NCBI GenBank assembly: GCA_011775825.1
Contig: JAABYK010000258.1
Location: 10,900 to 16,939, forward strand
Length of the DNA: 6,040 nucleotides
Origin: Candidatus Zhuqueibacterota bacterium
GTDB lineage: Bacteria; Zhuqueibacterota; Zhuqueibacteria; Oceanimicrobiales; Oceanimicrobiaceae
Direction of reading: 5' to 3'
Part shown: one piece after another, positions 1 to 4,879 of the stretch
How positions within the stretch are numbered: the stretch's first letter is position 1
Layout of the letters: each line of letters opens with the position of its first letter
The notes under the pieces: model-generated
What the model saw: the letters and a program-made list of their open reading frames with translations, nothing else
What the model was told of the DNA's origin: nothing
Database searches by the model: none
Program-made: the position numbers and the translations under genes

Positions 1-2052
1 AGCCGGCTCTCTGACCGAGCCAACGTCGCTATCGAACACATCAACCCTGTTAATGAAACCGGTCGCGAAGAGACTGAAGCGATCTGAGTCATATTTGACT
101 CCCACTTCGCCCTGTTTGAAGTCATTTGCGTCGAGGTCTCCATCATCCTCAAGAGCGAAGTTATCTTCACGGATATTGTCAAAGTGAGGGAACAAAAAGC
201 TATCCGAGAAGCGTCCGAATACGCCAAGTTTCTCGGTGAAGTCGTAGTTGACTGCAACCGTTGCCGCAAAATCTTGTCCCTCAAATGATGCTGCCTTATC
301 GGTGGTACCGGTGGGAAAGCCCGGTCCCGTATCCAGAGTGTACTCCAGATCAAACCATTCGAAGCGCAGTCCCGCGTCGATTCGCAAAACTGGAGTGACC
401 TGCCATGAATCCGCCCCATAGATGGCAATCGTCCGAGAATCTCCAACCGATTGCAGTCCGAAATTGAAGTTGCCACCGCCTAAGGCGCTAATCTGCTCCG
501 CAGTTACTTCCTCTTGCAATCTATCACCGTTTTCGACATTATGCACGGGTATCTCATTACCCAGGGTCCAGAAATCTCCGGATGTCCACTTGGCCTGATA
601 TGTACCCACTGTGATATCGTGATCCTGGTAGACTTTGTTCAAACTGAGATCGTTGGTAATCGATTCAAGATCTTTCAATACGACCCAATGGCCATAGTTC
701 TGAATAAAATCCGAATCGTCGACCGTGGTACCACCACGGGTTTGCAGGCTCGAAAGACCGAGATCATCACCAAATTCATCCAGGAATGTCGACACTCGAA
801 CCGGACTGCCGTTGGGAACGAACCCGAAGGTGTTGGCCTCACCATTCGTGTAGGAGAGGTTATCACGCACGGCCCACCCGTCTCCCAAATCGAACGATGC
901 ATTTATCCCACTGACGGAGCCTGTCCAGCCGCGACCTCTTGAGAAATCAAAGATCTTGGTGTCCCCCTCGTCATTGAGTTGAAGTTCGCGGAAGCGGGTA
1001 GAATTTCCGAGTTGCGCGAAGGTCCCCAGATCGTTGCCTGTATTAAGAGCCATCGGCAGCACCCACTGACCGTTATCATCGGTGACTCGCGTAAATGCAT
1101 TCAGAACACCATTGTCAAAGGTCTTGGTCAGTTGGACGGTAAGCTGTTGTCCATTCTCGGCATTAAAATCCGTGCTCCGAACACCGGGAGAAGTACGTAC
1201 ATAACCACCAACCATATAATACAAATCTTCTAGCAAATTGCCGCTGAGAACTGCATCGACTCTCTGAAGATTATAGTCGGAGGTCGAATACTTCACACGT
1301 CCTTGCGTTATATCGCTTCCTCTTTTGAGATTAAAATTCACGGTCATACCCGGTTCAGCGTTTGAGAATACGGAACTGGGTCCTCCGCGCTGTGATTCTA
1401 CTGCATCGACTGTTTCGTCAATCCGGAAGATAGAACTTTGCTCGAAGAAAGAAAGTGTCTCTGTACCGTAAAGCGGTGCGCCATTGATAGACATGGTTAC
1501 GAATGGCGCATCACCGGAGGATGGCATACCCCGCACGAAGATGTTTGCGCCCGCGACGCCACCCGAGCTTTCGGACCAAACTCCAGGAACCAATTTCAGC
1601 AGATCGGCCGTGCTGCTTGGAGATGATCGCTGGATATCAGCCACATCAATTGTAGTGATAGCAAAACTGGCTTCACGCTTGGTCCTTCCTGCACCGCCAG
1701 GCGTACCGGTAACCACAATTTCTTCCATGGCCAGTACGTCCACTGCAAGCTCAAAATCTTGCGTCACCGTCTCATCCGCAGACAGCGTGACTTCCGCAGT
1801 CTTCGTTCGGTAGCCAATCACCCGTGCCTTCAAAGTGTACGTTCCCGGGGGAACATTTTCAATCACATACTCACCATTCTGATTGGCGGCATCCCCCATA
1901 GTTGTCCCTTCCATGAAAACTTGAGCCAATGGAATTCCTTCTCCAGTTTCGTCCACAACTTTTCCTTTGAGTGTGCCTCCTGCTGCCATTGCTGTGCCTG
2001 AAATCAACAACCCCACGACTAGAGAGGAAAGAACGTAACGCACGACTCGCAT
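1..2052 (-). CDS. TonB-dependent outer-membrane receptor with carboxypeptidase-regulatory-like N-terminal domain (3' end outside window)
   Basis: Open without a stop from the ATG at 2052 to the window edge: 684 codons, C-terminus missing. The family imports siderophores, vitamins, sugars or peptides across the outer membrane using TonB-ExbBD energy; the substrate here cannot be told. In order: a signal peptide (basic start MRVVR, hydrophobic core to about residue 20, likely cleavage after A21-M22-A23); a carboxypeptidase-D regulatory-like beta domain (about 27-105, with the typical NGEYVIENVPPGTYTL stretch at 60-74); a TonB-box-like EEIVVTG (110-116); a plug domain (about 124-243, containing DLLKLVPGVW, IFVRGM and RGGPSSVFSNAEPG); then the start of the beta-barrel with alternating polar and aromatic strands. 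The start is supported by GGAGG five bases upstream of the ATG. The protein is intact as far as visible. The missing portion would be the remaining barrel strands and the terminal aromatic residue. The family call is very sure; the ligand is unknown. Confidence 0.96.
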   Translation of the reverse strand, partial: MRVVRYVLSSLVVGLLISGTAMAAGGTLKGKVVDETGEGIPLAQVFMEGTTMGDAANQNGEYVIENVPPGTYTLKARVIGYRTKTAEVTLSADETVTQDFELAVDVLAMEEIVVTGTPGGAGRTKREASFAITTIDVADIQRSSPSSTADLLKLVPGVWSESSGGVAGANIFVRGMPSSGDAPFVTMSINGAPLYGTETLSFFEQSSIFRIDETVDAVESQRGGPSSVFSNAEPGMTVNFNLKRGSDITQGRVKYSTSDYNLQRVDAVLSGNLLEDLYYMVGGYVRTSPGVRSTDFNAENGQQLTVQLTKTFDNGVLNAFTRVTDDNGQWVLPMALNTGNDLGTFAQLGNSTRFRELQLNDEGDTKIFDFSRGRGWTGSVSGINASFDLGDGWAVRDNLSYTNGEANTFGFVPNGSPVRVSTFLDEFGDDLGLSSLQTRGGTTVDDSDFIQNYGHWVVLKDLESITNDLSLNKVYQDHDITVGTYQAKWTSGDFWTLGNEIPVHNVENGDRLQEEVTAEQISALGGGNFNFGLQSVGDSRTIAIYGADSWQVTPVLRIDAGLRFEWFDLEYTLDTGPGFPTGTTDKAASFEGQDFAATVAVNYDFTEKLGVFGRFSDSFLFPHFDNIREDNFALEDDGDLDANDFKQGEVGVKYDSDRFSLFATGFINRVDVFDSDVGSVREPA

Positions 2053-2055
2053 ATA

Positions 2056-2062
2056 CACCTCC
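2056..2062 (-). promoter_or_regulatory. Shine-Dalgarno sequence of the TonB-dependent receptor
   Basis: On the minus strand this reads GGAGGTG, with the GGAGG core five bases before the ATG at 2052. It fixes the receptor start, because the next in-frame Met (residue 22) would remove the signal peptide. Confidence 0.8.
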
Positions 2063-2123
2063 GTTGGTTTATTTAAAATGAAAATGGATTAAGATTGAAT
2101 TGAGCAGAGCCAGACTTGAAACC

Positions 2124-2151
2124 TTGTTAATAATCGTAATATTATTAACAA
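2124..2151. repeat. Perfect 11-bp inverted repeat with 6-base spacer; candidate operator or leader hairpin
   Basis: The left arm is TTGTTAATAAT (2124-2134), the spacer CGTAAT and the right arm ATTATTAACAA (2141-2151); the arms are exact reverse complements. It lies 72-99 bases upstream of the receptor start codon and immediately downstream of the predicted receptor transcription start. A dimeric repressor bound there would block initiation or early elongation. As RNA it would form an A-U-rich hairpin at the 5' end of the receptor leader. It is not a terminator for the gene behind it, since nothing is transcribed into it from a converging gene. The regulator is unknown. Confidence 0.6.
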
Positions 2152-2162
2152 ATTATAAAAAT

Positions 2163-2191
2163 AATGTAACAATTTTTATTTTCGAAGTCAA
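2163..2191 (-). promoter_or_regulatory. Candidate sigma70 promoter for the TonB-dependent receptor
   Basis: On the minus strand, TTGACT (2186-2191; 5 of 6 to the consensus -35) is followed after exactly 17 bases by TACATT (2163-2168; 4 of 6 to the consensus -10). This predicts a transcript start near 2155 and a leader of about 100 bases. An alternative is the perfect minus-strand TATAAT at 2152-2157, but it has no recognisable -35 at 16-18 bases. Both choices put the start next to or inside the palindrome at 2124-2151. The motif match is by eye; the sigma factor specificity of this lineage is unknown. Confidence 0.5.
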
Positions 2192-2243
2192 GAGAATTTT
2201 GTTTCGTAATCTTCACATTTTAATTCTTACCGTTCTTAACTAT

Positions 2244-2272
2244 TTGGCTGTATATTCCGATTAAAGTTTAAA
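2244..2272 (+). promoter_or_regulatory. Weak candidate promoter for the exported beta-domain protein
   Basis: TTGGCT (2244-2249) and TTTAAA (2267-2272) are each 4 of 6 to sigma70 consensus and separated by 17 bases. Initiation would be near 2279, giving a leader of about 37 bases before the ATG at 2316. TATATT at 2251-2256 is a better -10 match but has no good -35. In such A+T-rich DNA a match of this quality can occur by chance. Confidence 0.3.
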
Positions 2273-2304
2273 AAGACTCCATCAAATCATCATTTCAATA
2301 ATTC

Positions 2305-2311
2305 AAGGAGG
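2305..2311 (+). promoter_or_regulatory. Strong Shine-Dalgarno sequence of the exported beta-domain protein
   Basis: AAGGAGG is a full anti-Shine-Dalgarno match and ends four bases before the ATG at 2316. It confirms that start and suggests efficient translation. Confidence 0.85.
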
Positions 2312-2315
2312 AATT

Positions 2316-3251
2316 ATGAAATCGCACACCGTATTTATTTTGTCGCTATGGACGGCATCGAGCCTGTTTGCCCTGCCCTCATCCAATAATTCAACCCTAG
2401 ATCGGCCCATTGTGTCAAAAGGAGACGGACCTAATTTTTATGTTGATTACTCGAACTTCCGCGGGCTAGATAAAGAGACCTTCGTTGAATTTTATGTTCA
2501 GGTTTCTTATGACGAACTGCAATTCTTCAAACATCTTGACAGATTTCGGGCAGGATACGACCTTACACTCGATGTCCTGGACACGAACGGTCAAGTCCTT
2601 GAAAAACATCAGAATCGTGACGTCTTTGAAGTTGGAACCTACCTGGAAACTCAGTCCGTTCAGAAAGCGCGTGTTTCATTGGTCGGCTATACCTTGCCTC
2701 CGGGACGATACACATTACGAGCGCAACTGACAGACATCGAAACAAGGCATTCCACTAATATTGAAGAAACGTTTCGGGCTGAAGATTTTTCTTCTCCGAA
2801 TTTAATGATGAGTGACATCCAATTCAGTCATAATATCACACCGGCAGAGGACGGGCAGCCTTACGTGAAAAACCAACGCTATATTGAACCGAACGCTGTA
2901 CGAAATTTTGCCCATGGTATGACAGAATATTTCTATGTGTACTTTGAGGTATACAATCTGAAAACAAAATATCACGAGAAAAACGAAGGCACTTATCAGG
3001 TTCAATTTATATTCGGGGACAGCGAGGGCCAGAGAATTGCACAGCTTAAGCGGCCGACGGAAAAGCCGGGCGCAACTTCCGCACACAGTCTAAGATTCCG
3101 TCTCGATCATTTCGAAGCAGGTGATTATACCTTAACGGTAAGAATTACAGACAAGGCAACTGGTTTTACGTCTGAAAACTCCAACAGCTTTTCTGTGTTA
3201 GATCTCCCATTTTCGGTAAGCGAGGCTGATTTCCGTACTCCTAACCATTAA
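2316..3251 (+). CDS. Exported two-domain beta-rich protein resembling the N-terminal part of GWxTD proteins, lacking the GWxTD domain
   Basis: A complete gene of 311 residues with a strong ribosome site. A signal peptide covers about residues 1-19 (KSH, hydrophobic FILSLWTASSLFA, probable cleavage after A19), so the product should be periplasmic or secreted; no lipobox cysteine is present and there are no cysteines in the mature part. Two related beta-rich units follow. Unit 1 is about 38-155, with FYVDYSNFRG, VEFYVQVSYDELQF and the turn LPPGRYTLRAQLTD at 127-140. Unit 2 is about 203-296, with EYFYVYFEVYNL and the matching turn FEAGDYTLTVRITDKATG at 266-283. The D-x-S-F-R/F-Y-V opening, the L-x-L-x-V-x-D segment and the G-x-Y-x-L-x-x-x-x-x-D turns are typical of the region ahead of the GWxTD domain in FCB-group proteins, but the chain ends with no GWxTD motif. 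Its function is unknown; binding of a protein or polymer at the cell surface is only a guess. The gene is divergent from the receptor and may share its regulation. Confidence 0.85.
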   Translation: MKSHTVFILSLWTASSLFALPSSNNSTLDRPIVSKGDGPNFYVDYSNFRGLDKETFVEFYVQVSYDELQFFKHLDRFRAGYDLTLDVLDTNGQVLEKHQNRDVFEVGTYLETQSVQKARVSLVGYTLPPGRYTLRAQLTDIETRHSTNIEETFRAEDFSSPNLMMSDIQFSHNITPAEDGQPYVKNQRYIEPNAVRNFAHGMTEYFYVYFEVYNLKTKYHEKNEGTYQVQFIFGDSEGQRIAQLKRPTEKPGATSAHSLRFRLDHFEAGDYTLTVRITDKATGFTSENSNSFSVLDLPFSVSEADFRTPNH

Positions 3252-3271
3252 AATTCTGGACTTGAAAATCT

Positions 3272-3329
3272 GTCATTCCCCGAGTTTGATTTACATGATT
3301 GTTTGAAAAATCGGACACGGGGAATGAAC
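3272..3329. repeat. Inverted repeat with long loop downstream of the exported-protein gene
   Basis: TCATTCCCCG (3273-3282) and CGGGGAATGA (3318-3327) are exact reverse complements, and pairing continues two bases further with a one-base bulge. The 35-base loop includes a second short pairing (GATTT 3288-3292 with AAATC 3308-3312). It starts 20 bases after the stop codon, where a transcript end would be expected. However, there is no U-run directly after the right arm on either strand, so it is not a classical intrinsic terminator. It could stabilise the mRNA 3' end or be a protein-binding site. Confidence 0.5.
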
Positions 3330-3477
3330 ATTTCGAAAAAGAAACGGTCTTTTCCAAAAACCAATCACATCCTCTGTTTATTCCCTGTCCATTTGCCTGC
3401 GGGTTGAAATTCTCTTGAAATGCTCAACGTTATAGTGTACATTGGCGTGCATAAAAACATCAAAGCACAACATTTGC

Positions 3478-3506
3478 TTGACATTCTTAGCTCATTTTTG
3501 TAGACT
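3478..3506 (+). promoter_or_regulatory. Sigma70-type promoter of the aminotransferase and acetoacetate-CoA ligase operon
   Basis: A perfect -35 TTGACA (3478-3483), a 17-base spacer and TAGACT (3501-3506; 4 of 6 to the -10) give a predicted start near 3513 and a leader of about 45 bases. It is the best promoter match in the window and sits at a sensible distance from the ATG at 3558. An imperfect sigma54-like element overlaps its -35. Confidence 0.6.
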
Positions 3507-3540
3507 GCAAACTAATTTTGAGATATAGGTTGAAGATTTT

Positions 3541-3546
3541 GAGGTG
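3541..3546 (+). promoter_or_regulatory. Shine-Dalgarno sequence of the aminotransferase
   Basis: GAGGTG ends 11 bases before the ATG at 3558. The spacing is long but acceptable, and no better ribosome site precedes another in-frame start nearby; the next Met is residue 111, inside the fold. Confidence 0.6.
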
Positions 3547-3557
3547 TTTAGAATACT

Positions 3558-4862
3558 ATGAAATCGTACAAAAACAAGACACCAGACGTTAATTTGAATT
3601 TGAACGTGCGAGGGCTTTCCCAATCTGCGACGTTGGAGATCAACGAGATTAGTGCGGACCTTTTGCAACAGGGACGAGAAGTATTCAAATTAGGCCTGGG
3701 CCAATCTCCGTTTCCCGTTCCGGAAATTGTTGTTGAGGAACTCAAGGCCAATGCACATCAAAAGGACTATTTGCCAGTCAAAGGCTTGCCAGCATTGAGA
3801 GAAGCTGTGGCAGAGTATCATTGCCGTAAGCATGGGATTTGTTACAAAGCCGAGGACGTCCTAATTGGCCCTGGCTCCAAAGAACTGATGTTTTTGCTTC
3901 AATTGGTATATTATGGCGATCTCGTCATTCCGACGCCGAGTTGGGTCTCTTACGCCCCTCAAGCTCACATTATTGGCCATCATATCCACTGGTTGCCCAC
4001 CCATTTAGGGCACGATTGGCGACTCACTCCGGAGGAGATTGAGAACCTCTGCCAAAGTGATCCTGACCGGCCGCGAATTATTATTTTGAATTATCCCAAT
4101 AATCCAAGCGGGACCACGTATCGCCTCGAGGAATTAAAGGCGTTGGCCCAAATCGCCCGAAAGTACCGCGTCGTTTTGCTTTCAGATGAAATCTACGGTG
4201 AACTGCACCACTCCGGACAGCATACCTCAATCGCACGTTTTTATCCGGACGGGACCATTATCAGCGGCGGCTTAAGCAAGTGGTGTGGCGCCGGAGGTTG
4301 GCGTTTGGGGACTTTTGTGTTTCCGCAATCTTTGCATTGGCTTCGTGACGCCATGGCCGTGGTTGCCAGCGAGACCTACACCGCCACTTCTGCACCGATT
4401 CAATATGCTGGCGTTCGCGCCTTTCAAGGTGGTCCGGAAATCGAAGAATATTTGTCCAATTCACGCAGAGTTTTGAAGGCTCTCGGCCGTCACTTAGCGC
4501 AACAGCTAAGAGATGCCGGTGTGATCGTTCCCGAGCCCAAAGGTGCATTCTATCTCTTTCCGGATTTCAGTCCTTTTAAAGAAAAATTGCAAGCAAGAGG
4601 CATCACCACCAACCAGGAGTTATACAGACGCCTGTTAGGAGACACCGGAGTAGCCATTCTGCCAGGCACTGCGTTTGGACGCGATCCTGAAGAGTTAACC
4701 GCCCGGCTCGCCTACGTGGATTTCAACGGTGCTCAAGCTCTCGCTGCTGCAAAAGAAATCTCACCAAACAAAGCAAGAAATGGTGAACTTTTGCGGACGT
4801 GTTGCAGCAATCTATTGACTGCCATCGACAGACTGAGTGAATGGCTTCATGAAACGAAATAA
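3558..4862 (+). CDS. Class I/II (fold-type I) PLP-dependent aminotransferase
   Basis: A complete enzyme of 434 residues, expected in the cytoplasm, moving an amino group between an amino acid and a 2-oxo acid through PLP. Visible active-site parts are: the entry segment LGLGQSPFPVP (45-55); the YLPVKGLPALREAVAEY region (71-87), matching the usual Y-x-x-x-x-G-x-x-x-L-R; the phosphate-side GPGSKEL (104-110); the PSW-x-x-Y stacking region (127-132); NYPNNPSG (178-185), whose N182 should contact the pyridine O3'; DEIYG (210-214), with D210 for the ring nitrogen; SGGLSK (236-241), with K241 as the Schiff-base lysine; GGWRLG, with R249 for the phosphate; and R383 in ARLAYVDF for the substrate carboxylate. 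All catalytic residues are present. The family is usually about 380-430 residues, so this is full length, with a slightly long N-terminus. Acetoacetate-CoA ligase follows 17 bases later, suggesting a role in amino acid catabolism. The substrate is not readable; aspartate, aromatic or branched-chain donors are all possible. Confidence 0.93.
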   Translation: MKSYKNKTPDVNLNLNVRGLSQSATLEINEISADLLQQGREVFKLGLGQSPFPVPEIVVEELKANAHQKDYLPVKGLPALREAVAEYHCRKHGICYKAEDVLIGPGSKELMFLLQLVYYGDLVIPTPSWVSYAPQAHIIGHHIHWLPTHLGHDWRLTPEEIENLCQSDPDRPRIIILNYPNNPSGTTYRLEELKALAQIARKYRVVLLSDEIYGELHHSGQHTSIARFYPDGTIISGGLSKWCGAGGWRLGTFVFPQSLHWLRDAMAVVASETYTATSAPIQYAGVRAFQGGPEIEEYLSNSRRVLKALGRHLAQQLRDAGVIVPEPKGAFYLFPDFSPFKEKLQARGITTNQELYRRLLGDTGVAILPGTAFGRDPEELTARLAYVDFNGAQALAAAKEISPNKARNGELLRTCCSNLLTAIDRLSEWLHETK

Positions 4863-4864
4863 TT

Positions 4865-4870
4865 GAGGAG
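4865..4870 (+). promoter_or_regulatory. Shine-Dalgarno sequence of acetoacetate-CoA ligase
   Basis: GAGGAG begins two bases after the aminotransferase stop codon and ends nine bases before the ATG at 4880. No promoter fits in the 17-base gap, so the ligase is expected to be read from the aminotransferase transcript. Confidence 0.75.
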
Positions 4871-4879
4871 CGAGAACAT

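Larger units (their letters stand above)
2053..2315. other. Divergent intergenic control region
   Basis: These 263 bases separate the minus-strand receptor from the plus-strand exported protein. The stretch is clearly richer in A+T than either gene. It contains the candidate receptor promoter, the palindrome at 2124-2151, a short direct repeat (TTCTTAC at 2224-2230 and TTCTTAA at 2233-2239, nine bases apart), a weak right-facing promoter and the two Shine-Dalgarno sites. No open frame of coding character or RNA gene is seen in it. Confidence 0.8.
3252..3557. other. Non-coding gap between the exported protein and the aminotransferase operon
   Basis: These 306 bases carry no gene I can support. 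I read on past the stop of the exported protein to look for a lost GWxTD domain: that frame stays open to about 3405, but it gives a basic, composition-poor peptide with no recognisable domain. The gap contains an inverted repeat (3272-3329), an imperfect palindrome (GGTCTTTTCCAAAAACC, 3346-3362), two copies of TTGAAAT 11 bases apart (3404-3410 and 3415-3421), and the promoter of the downstream operon. Confidence 0.7.

Noticed and set aside
514..942. Plus-strand open frame of 142 codons
   Set aside because: It lies entirely opposite the receptor gene, has no ribosome site and no domain-like sequence; the minus-strand frame is unbroken across it and carries clear receptor motifs.
1438..2001. 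Three plus-strand open frames antisense to the receptor N-terminus
   Set aside because: They are shadows of the receptor reading frame, overlapping each other and lacking start signals.
2124..2151. Palindrome as a classical Fur box or as an intrinsic terminator
   Set aside because: It lacks the GATAAT-type hexamer pattern of the Fur box, its stem is almost pure A-T, and it sits in a promoter region instead of at a gene end.
2802..3086. Minus-strand open frame of 94 codons inside the exported-protein gene
   Set aside because: Antisense to a gene with a strong Shine-Dalgarno sequence, a signal peptide and repeated domain structure; no own ribosome site.
3252..3405. Read-through extension of the exported protein as a frameshifted GWxTD domain
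   Set aside because: The frame after the stop is open for about 50 codons but yields no GWxTD-like or other recognisable sequence, so there is no evidence that the gene was cut by a recent mutation.
3415..3436. TTGAAA (3415-3420) with TATAGT (3431-3436) as a promoter
   Set aside because: The spacer is only 10 bases; pairing with the other TTGAAA at 3404 gives 21 bases. Both are outside the working range, whereas the TTGACA promoter downstream has a 17-base spacer.
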